This document shows, one piece after another, positions 39,786-51,059 of a DNA stretch of 64,000 nucleotides (the first letter of the stretch is position 1; each line of letters begins with the position of its first letter). A model generated the notes under the pieces. That model was given only the letters and a program-made list of their open reading frames with translations, searched no databases and was not told where the DNA came from. The translations under genes and the position numbers were made by a program. Source of the stretch: Plantago major (Eukaryota; Streptophyta; Magnoliopsida; Lamiales; Plantaginaceae). The stretch is taken from NCBI GenBank assembly GCA_026545765.1, contig JAIFAC010000231.1:1-64000 (forward strand), in the 5' to 3' direction.

Positions 39786-40331
39786 TTCCGTGTGTTTCCT
39801 TTGGAGAATCTTGGTGTTTCATCTTCGCCTTATTTGGTGGAGCAAAGGTTCTGCTTTTGGACAAGTTGTAGAGTCCCATGTGCCCCCACCCCAGCCACCC
39901 GAAAAGAAAAAAGGAAGAGCCACGAAGAACTCGATTAAAGCTTCATACTCTTCCTCTCTTCCTATGATGAAGGCCGCTTAAGAAAGTCTCAGGTATAGCC
40001 CCAAAAAGTTAAATGAAGATCGAGTATATAAGATCGACTCGCTGGCACTTGTGTAGGTGGTCGAGCTCGCTGGATTGTAGTTTTCACTGATGATTGATAT
40101 TTTGTCAGCAAAGAAGTATTTATCATTGCCCTCGATTCTCTGTTGTCGTCTGTGGTGCTAATAGAGTGTGGATTAGAAGAACTCTCGATGGACTAGCTTT
40201 TGCTCCTTTGTCTTTTGTGTTAGTTCGACTTTCATTCGAGTATTTTCTTGAGTTGTACTCGGGTTCCTATAAACCCCCGTGATCATATCGTTTTTATTTT
40301 GAATAATAGGAGCTTGACTCCACCTTTAACC
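39786..40331 (+). other. 3' UTR of the LINE remnant
   Basis: A non-coding stretch ending in GAATAATAGGAGCTTGAC and CACCTTTAACC just before the poly(A) tract, as is common for plant L1 elements. A 62-codon open frame at 40094-40282 has no recognisable features. Confidence 0.65.
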
Positions 40332-40356
40332 AAAAAAAAAAAAAAAAAAAAAAAAA
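40332..40356 (+). repeat. Poly(A) tail of the LINE
   Basis: 25 consecutive A bases lie at the 3' junction with the interrupted LTR. The partner LTR lacks it. Confidence 0.93.
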
Positions 40357-41173
40357 TTAACAACACTTACGTTCATATTTTTATTTTAGTAGAAATAAGG
40401 CATTGACCAAGTACTATGAATTCGGATTTAATCCTGGACGAGACAGTGGTGTGACCACTTCCCCTTAAGCACAATTTGCCCGCCTTTCTATGCTTCAGGC
40501 CTACTTGAGCAATGTGCTCCCAAGGTTCAACGTCCAATCACAACTAATTTTGGAAGCAACAAAATTAGTTCCTTCGAACCTTCCAAGTGTTAGAACTCTC
40601 TAAATGTTAAGTGTATGCCTACTATATATGCAAACTCTATCTAATATAATGAGAAAGACGATGCCAATGGATGAGGGGGGAGGAGAAGAATGATTACTCC
40701 AAAGTGGTGGAGAGACCACCTTTTATAGCCAAAAGAGGCTACCTCAAAGGTCACAAATTAACCCATGTACTAAAGCCACCATAAAACCTCATTAGAGGTG
40801 CAATACCATGAGTTACAAAATTAATTCATTTTAATTCCGAAAATTAAAGAATTAATTGGTAAAATTGGAGTAATAACATGGGAGTAGTGTAAAAGACTTC
40901 TTCTAGAATATGTATACTCCCAACTTGTACCTCACTAGTTCGAGCCAACTTTTATTCACACCGAGAATTGGTTTTCGCCCATGTATTACATTTTCACGTA
41001 GCTTGCGCAACCCACTACGTGATCAACTATAAAACATGTCAAAACAAAGGGTGGACAACATATAAAATTTGCTCAAAGATATGTCCTCTTGACATTTCAA
41101 CTTTAAAGTTAAGTTGCACATTTTATGGTTTTAGAACGTATAAAGGGTTGCTCAATCAACCAATTCTCCAACA

Positions 41174-44100
41174 ATCCCTCACATGAATAAAATTGGCAAA
41201 AAAATGCTCATGCAAATGAAGAAATGCACCGAGAGTTCTAGAATTCGCTGCATATGTAAAGGTGGTTGGTAGCCTTGAACCTTCCATAGTGAAATACCAT
41301 CGGATACACTTGCCAACCAGTGGACGTGATGCCTTGAATTGTTCGGCATTTTGTGTGTAACAAGACAATGATACTCACACAACGTTTCCTCACACTTTAA
41401 TCGGTCCTTTCGTTGTTGTCCATTTTGGCCGTGGACTGCCTTGGAAGTATTCATCGAATGCTCTAAAGATTTAGCCCTTTGTTTCATCTCATAGAAGTGG
41501 CCCCCTTCACATTCGATATAGGTGATCTTTTATTTAGGAGTACCCTGTCTTACCCTAATGCTATATCATCAACGTATAAGGATCATTAAAAGTTTTTCAC
41601 TTTTCCTACCATGGACAGGTCGATCACTCTTTCATCATAGGAATAGGTTGGGAACTCTATTTCCCGAGTGCTTTGGTCGATCCCCCCACAATTCGGTTGT
41701 CCCTTTGAACCTGCAGATTGAGGTTTACAATCCAGGTAGGGTTGCCATCATGGGCGGTAATCATTTAATGGGCTTCTAACCCCATTCCCCTCGATGAAAT
41801 CTCTTATGGTCTCTTAAACGACCATTTATTAATGGATCCGTGATACTCTCTTTGGATTCTACAATAATACAACATGTCAATACCGGTTTTTATAAATTTA
41901 CTCACGGATTTGACTTTTAAGTCAACAACTCCCATTAAATAAAACTCTTCCAATAGCATTTGAAACTAACACGCTTTAACTATTGGTGATATTATTTCCA
42001 GATAATAATGTTTCTCAAAATATTGATATACCAAGCATATCATACTTATTTTGAGATTCTCAACTATGAACTCTAATTTCATAGTTAATCTAGACACAAC
42101 AATAAGATTTGATATATTTCCTAGTAAATACTAGAAAAGTCTCATTATAGAAATATAGCCTCAATTAATCCGGAAATCATATTCATCAGTGCACCAACTC
42201 ATGCACATCTTTGTATCTCATAGTTAGTCGATCTCACAACCGCCTTAACTATCTCTTTTCCAATCCTCTCGATTGAAACTATTATAATACTAAGCCAACC
42301 AAATAATTTGACCACAAAAACGGGTCTATCATATAGACACAAGTTTTTCCCAAATTTACCGTTTAGGTACTTGTATTAAATCACACAAGTAAACCCATCC
42401 AAAATAGATTCTTTCATAAAACAAACAAGATTCACATCCTCTTGATGTATCACAGAAGTTTGTTTTGATGAAATAGAAATCTTTGTATGTGGGAATTTAG
42501 ATCTCACACATTTTCTCACCATCAATTTGTTCAGTCAATAGCTTCTCAAAAGTATTACTGAGCCATTTGATCTCATCTTCCTCTAGAAGATCATTTTGAG
42601 ACTTGATAATTAATGATATGAATTTGCAAGTCCATATATTCCTAGTAGGAATAAACTAGAACACTTGATCAACATTTCAAGTTTGCGACCTTAATATGCC
42701 TCTTCATTATCGAAGTCTCCTCCCCCCACATTTCACACCTCAATAGTGACTAATAAGTGCACATGAGAGCGAACATAATATGGAGGTTTTCCTTTCATGT
42801 GAAATAATCATAACTATCCTCAATGATATTGTTCACATGCGCTAGAATTCGTTCTCTTCTTCACAAGAGATACATAATCTCTGGCTCCAAACCTTAAGAA
42901 CTTAAAGGTTGATAACACTTTCACATTTCATAAGCAATTACATCTCTACTAGTAGTAGTATGTAAGCAACAAGTTATGAAAATCAAAGACTTAACCCCAC
43001 AATATATGGGCAAACCATAACTCAATTATGGGTGACCCATACATTTCCACACACTCAATTCTTCACATCGTTTCCACCACAAATCTCAAAATTTCATTTT
43101 ATGAAATGCACACACACAAGTTTAATAAGTGAATGGTAAATCCATGTTTCCCATCCAAGTACGATTAAAACTTGCTTTGTCAATATTTCTCAATAAGTAG
43201 ACATGGCTAAACACCCATTGAAAAAATAAAATATAGTAGTTGTAGGCGCCACAATGTTGTTATGAACACGACTTGGTTTTTATTAAAAAAAAAATGTTTA
43301 ACCAAGAAAACTAAATTTAACAAATTTGGAAGAAGTACAATTCATTTTTCATTTTCCATGGGAATTTTTTTTTTTTTTTACTACGCTTGACATAGTTGTC
43401 AATGACAGTAACAATTGTCCGAATACGTAGAACTCAAATACTACAATAAAATAAATTCCATCATCTTTGTTTTAGCAATCGAAGTACATCTACCCACTTC
43501 AAGATGAACCTCATTTGACTCAGAGATCTTGCATATCTCTAGCATATGCACGTTTATCTATTAGATAAGACATGACCACAAGAATCACTTAGTAATCCAC
43601 CATGTCTTTTTATCCAACTTGTAGACATTGGAGTTCCCACACTAGACTTTAAAGTCTACTTGTAAATGTTATAAACATTATCATACGTGAGCTAAGTGGC
43701 CTCAATGCCAACTTAATATAATTTTCTTCAAACACGTACTCAAGTGTGTTATTAAGAAGCCATATCTCAAATGGGACCATTGAGTAGATTTTTCACACCC
43801 AACTTTCATAGTAAAGGAGTTCACATGAAAATGGTGAAATTCTAGCTCAATCACATTTTTCCTTTAATATTAGCAACAATAATATTTTCTCGAAACATTG
43901 TTGTTTGTCACATCCACATGATTGAACATCAATTCTTGTCATATGTGGGATTTAAAGCCCGTACAACCCATCATTTAATGGCATATTTCTTTTCCATATA
44001 CTACCCCACATTGAGTGTATCTCTTCGAAGGATATGTTTTATAGGCAAATCACGACCTCAATGTCGCGGACTACTTACAACCGAACCTCAACGCTCACGG

Positions 44101-45464
44101 TGTTATTCTCTAGACATTTCACCATGCTTCACATTATAAAATGTGGGAATTACATTCTGTTAATGAAATACAACATAAAGTTGTGATAATTTTACTTACT
44201 TGAAATTAACAACAATTGAACAACAAGATTTGAAAGTTCCATTTCACTAATCACTTCTAAGTAAAACCAACTTAGAAATACATATTTAACAACACAAGGT
44301 GAAAAATTATCTCCACAAGTTACTCACACTTGTTCCAACAAAATAGCTTCACAAGCTTAATTCCCACAACAAGGTATGGTCAAATTTACTTCATCAATAT
44401 TTCATAACAAGTAGTACTTTAAAAGACATAAAGTACCACACAATTTCTATTCTCAAATAATAGAAAACATACTTTGAAAAATTTCTAATACCACTCCAAC
44501 ACAAATGCATCATAACATAGATGCTTCACAAATAAAAAAAAAAGTGCATCAAGCAAGAATTCATTCACAATCAATGATTCTTTATATGCTTCAGAAATAA
44601 ATCACAAAGTATAGTTACTCTTGAAACGTCAACAAGTCTTTCAACCTTCTTTGACTAAGACAATTGATTTATAATTAACTCAAAGAAAATAAAAGGTCTG
44701 AATTTAAATGACAAAATCATTTACATGACCTCCTCACGCATGAGAGCACCAAATGCAAACCATAAAAATTGACTTATCAAATACCCACAATCGAAGGCAC
44801 TTTGAACTTTTGTAACTACTCAAACAACTTAAATACTCGGCTAATAATCAAGGTTACATTCAAGAATATCACACAAATATTTGGAATCAAGATCAAATAG
44901 CACACTTGCTAAAAAAAATTCTCAAGATGATATTAAAGAATCAAAACCAACCCAAAGTAATATAAGCAACACGCATAAACAAGTATCGAAAATATAATTA
45001 GTGCATGTAGCACTCTTAACCATCATCGATCTTCAAATTAAAAGCTAAAAAGTAAACAAAATATTAGCTTGCTCACATGACTAATTTTTTACAATTAGCA
45101 AAAGTTTGCAATAACAAATTAGCCAGAGGTATCAGCAACAAAAACTTGGAAAATACCCAATGACGCAATATGGACCAATTAAAATTATCCTTGGTTTCTC
45201 AAAACACCACAAAGCATTTTTCAAGATTTACTTATTATCAGAGTAATCTTCATGTTCCAAAAAAATAGCTACGTGTACCAACCATATAAAAAAATAACCG
45301 AGTAACTATAAACCTTTATTTATACGGAGATAAGAATGGTCACCACTTTACTTACTCCGAATCTGGCTTTAGAATTCTCAAATAAGAACCAAGAAGATTG
45401 TTAAAACTTATTCCATTATTATGTTCAAAAGACAACCGGAAATGGAAGAAATTGTGCTTAAGAC
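41174..45464 (+). other. Internal region of the LARD element, non-coding
   Basis: About 4.3 kb of AT-rich DNA lies between the two LTRs. Short open frames (for example 41522-41779, 85 codons, and 41179-41487 on the other strand) show no gag, protease, RT, RNase H or integrase motif. The start (ATCCCTCACATGAAT) directly follows the LTR, but I cannot match it to a tRNA primer. The end before the 3' LTR has only a weak purine run (GGAAATGGAAGAAA, 45438-45451). Several short A runs occur. Movement would depend on proteins of another element. Confidence 0.75.
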
Positions 45465-45529
45465 TGTTGTCCCGGTTGATTTTCCTCCGCATGACATGCC
45501 AACAAAAGAATATGTAAGAATATGATTAG

Positions 45530-45534
45530 TATAT
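45530..45534. repeat. Left TSD (TATAT) of the gypsy element
   Basis: Identical to 59337-59341. The empty site is preserved in the other LARD LTR, where TATAT occurs once. Confidence 0.92.
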
Positions 45535-46456
45535 TGTTGATACGGAAATATGTCCAATCCGTCATAAAGGACCTAGGAACGAATCCTAAGGCGTCCTAAG
45601 TCATCCAAAGGATCCGAGGCACTTTAGTCCGAGCCAATGGTCCGATCCGCACCATCCATGGTCCGACCCACCCTAAAAGAAAGGGACAAAGGATTTGGAC
45701 TGCAAGGCCCGACTTGAACCATAGGTCCCACCCACCTCGTCCGGCCTCCCCGAAAGGAGCATAGTGCTAAGTCAAGACCTCTCCGACCCAAAGACTCCGA
45801 TACGGATGTCAACTCAGATTCAAGATGACCATCTCATAAAGCTACCAAGCAAGTGGGCACCAAAGAGTGAGATGTCCAACTCAGAGTCTAATCCAAGAGT
45901 TGGACAGTAGGAGAACTTCCTCACCGACAACCAGAACCGTCCGGATCAGCATCCCACCGACCTCTCCAACTCGGGACCTCGAAGACTCACACATCCTCAA
46001 GAACTCCCCAATAATGACCAACTACCCCTAAAGCCCAAGATGGCATGGGCTAAAGCTTCATTATCACACGGCCTCATCTTAGCATTGGTGGCTCAATCCT
46101 AGCCGTACACATGGCGCAATCCTAGCAAGGCCTTCCATTTTGATGATAGTCTATAAATAAGGCACACATCTCAACAAGTAAGTCACTTAACTTCACTTCG
46201 AACAAGTCATCTCGCTAGTCACATCACGACCCCAATCCCAAATATTGTACAGAGTTGATCCTCAGTCACTCTCGAGTAAAGTCTCATCCCGGTTTGACAC
46301 TTAGCAAACCGCACTAACCCCCCCGCAAGTGTGCGTGTCCTTGAGTTGTTGGTCACGGGTTCTTATGCCTCGTCCTCACCTAGCAAGGAGCCTCTTACCT
46401 TGGCACCCATTGGAAGAGTTAAATAAATCTAAGTAGTCAGAGTTAAACCCTCAACA
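45535..46456 (+). repeat. 5' LTR of the Tat element
   Basis: Starts TGTTGATACGGAAATATG and ends TTAAACCCTCAACA. It aligns with 58451-59336 over its length, with scattered small indels and one extra segment near 46098-46130 (about 30 bases around CCGTACACATGGCGC) absent in the 3' copy. Confidence 0.95.
46152..46160 (+). promoter_or_regulatory. TATA box of the 5' LTR promoter
   Basis: TATAAATAA lies in the 3' third of the LTR, conserved at 59031-59039 in the other LTR. Transcription of the element would start a few tens of bases downstream. Confidence 0.65.
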
Positions 46457-46459
46457 TTT

Positions 46460-46478
46460 TGGCGCCGTCTGTGGGAAT
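46460..46478 (+). other. Primer binding site of the Tat element
   Basis: TGGCGCCGTCTGTGGGAAT begins four bases after the LTR end. The TGGCGCCGT start matches the 3' end expected from a tRNA-Asp-type primer used by many Tat/Athila elements, but the rest differs, so which tRNA primes it is left open. Confidence 0.7.
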
Positions 46479-46507
46479 CTTTACAAAAAGTCCCGTTCTC
46501 TTCAGTA

Positions 46508-48180
46508 ATGGCAAGAACAAGAAGGTCCGCAAGAACCAATGCCATTGCCATTGGTACGCCTGCTCCAAGACAAAGGGGGAGACCTCCCACTAGAAGAGGT
46601 GGAGTAACAAGAGTCTCAACAAGAGAAGTAGTCGATGATCCAAGTGATGGCCATACCGCTAGTCTTTCTTCTGGCGAGGAAAGAGCCACTAATCCACCAG
46701 TAAGGATCCAGACACTTGGGGATGAAGGACAGTTTCCTCCGTCAGGAACACATGGTCCTCCCCCAGGAAGAAACTTTACCCTCCCAAATGGACAGATCGT
46801 CCGTCCTAGTGAGTTCGGGATGAATGAGAATCAGTTTGGCCTCTTACTCACCACTATTCAAGGGTGTTTTGGATCAAACAACCTCCAGCCTCCTCAGCCC
46901 ACCCCGCCTACGCCGATCCCAAGGCAAGTCAACCCGCCAATCAAGAAATGAGCACCGCCTCGATCCAACAAAGGCCGGGGAACAAGCCCAACCGTAAGAT
47001 CCGAGACATCTTCTCAATAGGAGAGCCGCCGCTTCTTAACAACGAGGTAGAAGTCCGTATGCCACGTAGACGTAAGGGAACCAACGAGAAGCTCAACAAC
47101 AAGTGCCCAGAGATCAAATGGCGGAAAGCACTCTGATAGTTCCAATCGGTGGTCTCCCTCCAGATGTAGCTATCAACCCCAGAACTGGTGAAAGACTGAT
47201 AGCCGAACAGATCTATCTCCAGCAGAAGGCCTTGGAAACACAAATTGCCACCCTGAGTAGGATGGTCAAAGCACATGAGAAGGTGGTAGTTAAAACTCCC
47301 AACCCTCTGTGCGATGAGATCAGAAGAGAAAGAAAGCCTCAATGTGTTATCCCAAACCTGAACATTACCATGGAGATATTTCTTTGTAGGCATCTTACTA
47401 GATACGAAAGTAAGATGGAAAGCAATGGACTCAACGATAACATGAAAGCTCTCAACTTTTCCACCACACTCTTTGGAGAAGCAATGGATTGGTGGACACT
47501 ACCTAATGGTTCCATCAAATCCTATGCGGACGTTGCCTCCCTTTTCTTGAAAAGGTTTGAGAAAGCAAAAAGAAGGAAGAGGTCACTGAGCACCGCGTAT
47601 AATCCGTAAAGAGCATGAGGACCTCGTAACCTTCCTCGACCGCTTCAACGTCAAGTACGATGTAGAGCCTCATATCATCAAAGAGCGGGTCCACACCTAT
47701 ATGCCAACACTTATAATGATGAGCTTAGAAGGAAGCTTTCCAATGAAGAAATTACCACCGAAAAGTACTTGGAAGATATCTCAAGGAGTCTTGTATGGAG
47801 AAGATTACAAGGAATGTCCCGATAAGAGCAGGATCAAGAAGGAAAAGAACAGTACGACAGAACTCCTCCTCGCTGTGGAAGTTCGAGCAAAAAGAGATCT
47901 CAGAGATGTAAAAGAATTCCACAGAAAGAACTCCACCTGTGAGATACGCCGAGTATACGCTACCAATGTACTCAAGATCCGACATCTCGCTTCTATTGTT
48001 GAGAAGGACTTAGATATACAATGGCCTAAACTCGCTAAGAGTAGCAAGAAGAATAAATTCTCTAAATAGTAATCAGAGGTTCCACAAGCGTAAAGGTCAT
48101 CCGACCGAGGATCGCATCCAATTAAAGACAGAAATTGAAAGACTAGTGAGAAGCGGGAAGTTGTAAGAACCAACAGGCGA
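46508..48180 (+). pseudogene. gag of the Tat element, frame-broken
   Basis: The start ATG is at 46508, about 50 bases after the LTR. The first frame (to 46951) is a basic, Pro/Arg-rich N-terminus (MARTRRSARTNA). A frame change follows, then the capsid-type core at 47103-47609 with FGEAMDWWTLPNGSIKSYAD. The C-terminal part is shifted again: LDRFNVKYDVEPHII near 47638, KYLEDISRSLVW near 47763, and the zinc-knuckle region RFHKRKGHPTEDRIQL at about 48077-48130. In the knuckle the conserved final Cys is Arg (CGC inside GATCGC). The protein would form the particle and bind RNA. As written it cannot be made whole. Confidence 0.85.
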
Positions 48181-48199
48181 AGAAGAGCCCTCCAGGCAT

Positions 48200-48975
48200 A
48201 GAAGGAATGAGCAAAGAAGTGAGGAGCGTGGTTCTGAACCTCCGACAGGATCTTTACCGCCACCTCCAGCGGAAATCCCACCTCGGCAGGCCCAAAGATA
48301 TCAAGGGTACCACGAAGAGACAGAAATGGAGAACCTCCTTACAAAGGAGTTATCAACGCCATCACAGGAGGACCAACAGGGGAGATAGAAATGCAAGGAA
48401 AGGACCGCAACACTTGAGAAACAACGACAGAGCTTACGGCCCACCAAATTTTAAAAGGCACAAATGCAATCACCTTGACGATAGCGAGATCCCCCACCAA
48501 CGTCCCGCAAAGGAGATCTCAAGGACCCGATGTCCCTTTGGTTGTTTCTCTAGTGATTGCCACTTATAAAGTCAACAAGGTACTAATCGGCACAGAAGCT
48601 CCTCCAATGTCCTATCCAAAAGGACTGCTGAGCAAATGCATCTGGGCAAATACAATATGGACGAGTATACCTCATTAGTAGGTTTTGGAGGGTCTCAGAG
48701 TACGCCTTGGAAGTATACCACCGCAAGTCTCCATGGGCACTTTTCCGACAAGAGTGACCTATCATCTCTTTGTGGTAGTAGATAGCACCTTCGACTATAA
48801 CGCGATCTTGGGCCGCCCAGGACTTAACCAATTCAGAGCAATTGCTTCTCCCCTACACAACAGGGTGAAGTTTCCAACCCCGAACGGCATAGGGGAAGAA
48901 ATGGGCAACATTAGAGAAGCCTGGGAGTGCTACATCATGTCAACCAGAGGGCCAGAACTGCCCTTTCGTCACTAA
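48200..48975 (+). pseudogene. Aspartic protease region of the Tat element
   Basis: VINAITGGPTGEIEM (about 48349-48395) is the linker typically found before the Tat protease. The protease core follows as VPLVVSLVIATYKVNKVLIG. The catalytic DTG motif is not readable: at about 48586-48600 the Asp position is Gly and a one-base loss shifts the frame. The C-terminal half is in the frame of 48685-48975, with the flap region and FDYNAILGRPGLNQFRA, a reliable Tat protease signature. As written the enzyme would be inactive. Confidence 0.82.
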
Positions 48976-49083
48976 GGGCCCTCTTAGCCATTCTCCCATT
49001 ACTCTAACGCCACCAAAGGAAGAGATCGGTATTGGATCGTCAGAAAAGTTCCCAAGACAAATAGAATAGAATCCCATGAAGCC

Positions 49084-49795
49084 TTGAAAGAGGTCCAACC
49101 GTCAAGGAAATCGAGAGAACAACTCGGATTGAACGGAGATGAGCACGGAAATAGAGTCAAGCTCATCACTTGCCTTCGTGACAATCGCGACGCCTTTGCT
49201 TGGAGCATGATGATCTCAAGGATAGACCCAAGGATCGCGTTCACCGTCTCAACATGGATCCTACGGTCACGCACATCCGCAAAAGAGGAAAGACTTCGAC
49301 CATTGAGGATGCTATCATAGAAGGAGGTTGACAAGTTGATGAAAGCAGTCATATCAAGAAGTCGACATCTGATGGGTCCGCAACGTGGTCCTCGCCGAAA
49401 AGCTCCGTGAAAGTGGAGAATGTGCAATGACTTCACTAGACTCAACAAGTTTTGTCCAAAGGATCCCTATCCATTGCCACGCATAGACCAAATTGTTGAT
49501 TCCACCGCAGGATGTGCACTTCTAAGCTTCATGGATGCATACCAAGGCTTCTACCAAATTAGGACGGCTCAAGAAGACATCAAGAAAACGGCATTCTTTG
49601 GCCGAGGAGTCTATTGCTTCAAGGTCATGCCCTTTGGCCTCAAGAATGCAGGAGTTACTTACCAACGGCGGTAAACAAGATGTTCAAGGAAGAATTGGGA
49701 AAACCATGGAAGTCTATGTGGATGACATGCTTGTGAAAAGCAAGATCAAGAGGAGCACATCGAACACCTCAACAATTGCTTTTCTATTCTCCTAA
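49084..49795 (+). pseudogene. Reverse transcriptase of the Tat element
   Basis: The N-terminal part shows LITCLRDNRDAFAWS and DPRIAF, shifts frame near 49230, then continues in the frame of 49420-49674 with NKFCPKDPYPLPRIDQIVD, LLSFMDAYQGFYQI and FKVMPFGLKNAGVTYQR. After another shift near 49680 the catalytic box YVDDM is seen at 49715-49729. The first catalytic Asp (in FMDAY) and the YVDD pair are intact, so damage is to frame rather than to active-site codons. It copies element RNA into DNA in the family. Confidence 0.9.
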
Positions 49796-50094
49796 ATATG
49801 GAATGAAGTCAACCTCTAAAAGTGCACTTTCGGGTGAAAGGAGGAAAATTCTCGCCACATGGTCACGTAAAGAGGCATCAGCTAACCCATAGAAAATAAA
49901 GGCAATCGAGATCCGCCATGCCCCAAGACCGCCAATGAAGTTCGTAAGCTTCTAGGAAAGGTGATGGCGCTCATGCTTTTATCTCAAGGTCCGCCGAGAA
50001 GAACCTTCCCTTCTTTAAGATCTTACGAAAAGGAAATAAGTTCGAGTGGACAAAGGAGTGTGAAGAGCCCTGGAAAACTTGAAAAAGTATCTCC
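49796..50094 (+). pseudogene. RT thumb/connection region, scrambled frames
   Basis: Between the YVDDM box and RNase H the expected thumb region is present in pieces only. There are several frame changes in about 300 bases and no long open frame. Confidence 0.6.
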
Positions 50095-50520
50095 TCTCGC
50101 CGCCCCTTCTGTCTAAACCCATGGAGGATGAAACTCTTTACCTCTATTTGGCCACCACTGATGAAGCAATGAGTTCTGTACTAGTACGGCTACAAGACAA
50201 CGAGCATTTACCAATCTAGTACTTGAGCAAAGCTCTTGTAGCTCGAGGCCGATATGTCAAGGTTGAGAAGCTCGCCAGACCGGTTTACACTGCACGCATT
50301 TACTAAAGCCTTACTTCAAGTCGCATCGGATTGTGGTCCTTACAAATGAGCCACTCAAACATGTCTTGGAAAACTGGATCACCAGACGCTTCAAATGGGC
50401 TATTGAGCTAAGTGAATATGATATTGGGTATCAAGCCCCATCTGCCAAGAAAGCGCAAGTTTTGGCCGACTTCCTGGTAGACTATCCAGAGAAAGCAGAA
50501 GAAGAGAACAAAAATTCCCA
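50095..50520 (+). pseudogene. RT-linked RNase H of the Tat element
   Basis: LYLYLATTDEAMSSVLVR (about 50139-50192) and YLSKAL (about 50220-50237) mark the start of the domain. The C-terminal part lies in the frame of 50333-51028 with VLTNEPLKHVLENW, KWAIELSEYDIGYQ and QVLADFLVDYP. It degrades the RNA strand of the RNA/DNA hybrid. There are at least two frame changes and one stop (TAG at about 50218) in this short region. Confidence 0.82.
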
Positions 50521-51028
50521 GGAAAAGGCTAGTCATGTGGTGATTGCCCAGATTAAGGAATCAAGTGGAGAGGAAGAAGCAGAAGAGACACAAAGAGGTA
50601 GCGTCCAGCCTATGACTGAATACTACCAACCTATGGACGATTCACTGAGAGTGAGACACATGTTTCTCTTGGATGAAGAACTCGATACCTCGACAACTGC
50701 ATCTTCCGACAAGAAGCAGGAGGTTGAGAAAGCCCTCACTCCCACTTTAGGAGGAAAGGAAGGAAATAAAGAATGGTGGACATTACAAGTGGATGGATCA
50801 TCAACTGGACGATTGGGAGGAATAGGAATTTTCCTTGAAAGTCCTGAAGGAGCCAAGTTAGAGTACGCCATCACCCTCAATTTTAAGGTGACAAACAACG
50901 AGGCCGAGTATGAAGCACTTATCACCGGCCTAAGAATGGCGAAAGCCCTTCAAGTAAAAAGGATCAAAGCCTACATGCACTCCCAACAGACAATCCCGCC
51001 TCCGGTCTTTCACCACCAAAGGACCTAA
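50521..51028 (+). pseudogene. Second (archaeal-type) RNase H of the Tat element
   Basis: An acidic linker rich in Glu (about 50521-50730) leads to WWTLQVDGSSTGRLGGIGIF and VTNNEAEYEALITGLRMAKA. The VDGSS Asp and the NEAEYEAL Glu are the expected metal-binding residues and are present. This duplicate RNase H is diagnostic of the Tat group of plant Ty3/gypsy elements. The frame remains open from 50333 through most of the domain and is lost near 50990, where QVKRIKAYMHSQQ diverges from the expected sequence. Confidence 0.88.
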
Positions 51029-51059
51029 CGTGATCAAATACTGAACTCCTCAAGAAAGA

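Larger units (their letters stand above)
38907..40356 (+). mobile_element. LINE (L1-type) remnant with poly(A) tail
   Basis: The uninterrupted partner LTR shows that this segment is an insertion between GAGTAAAAAACA and ATTAACAACAC. It has a partial ORF1-type protein, then a 3' UTR and a 25-base poly(A) tract (40332-40356), the hallmark of non-LTR retrotransposons. No reverse transcriptase or endonuclease is present, so it is both 5' truncated and missing its ORF2, or a copy of a truncated or spliced RNA. No clear target duplication is visible, and two bases of the target (AT) seem to be lost. Insertion is in the sense of the LARD. Confidence 0.8.
38794..41173 (+). repeat. 5' LTR of the LARD element, split by a LINE
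   Basis: The left piece is 38794-38906 and the right piece begins at about 40357 and runs to 41173 (CCAACA). The LTR matches the other LTR (45465-45534 plus 59337-60193) along its length apart from scattered substitutions and small indels, for example a 6-base loss after TTCATATTTT in the right copy. Confidence 0.88.

Noticed and set aside
39505..39879. Minus-strand 124-codon frame opposite the LINE ORF1
   Set aside because: It is the shadow of the plus-strand ORF1-type protein, which has a clear CCHC motif.
41522..41779. 85-codon open frame inside the LARD
   Set aside because: No domain, no codon signal, and non-coding neighbours. It is expected by chance.
45624..45812. Minus-strand open frame in the Tat 5' LTR
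   Set aside because: It lies wholly inside the LTR and is not kept in the 3' LTR copy.
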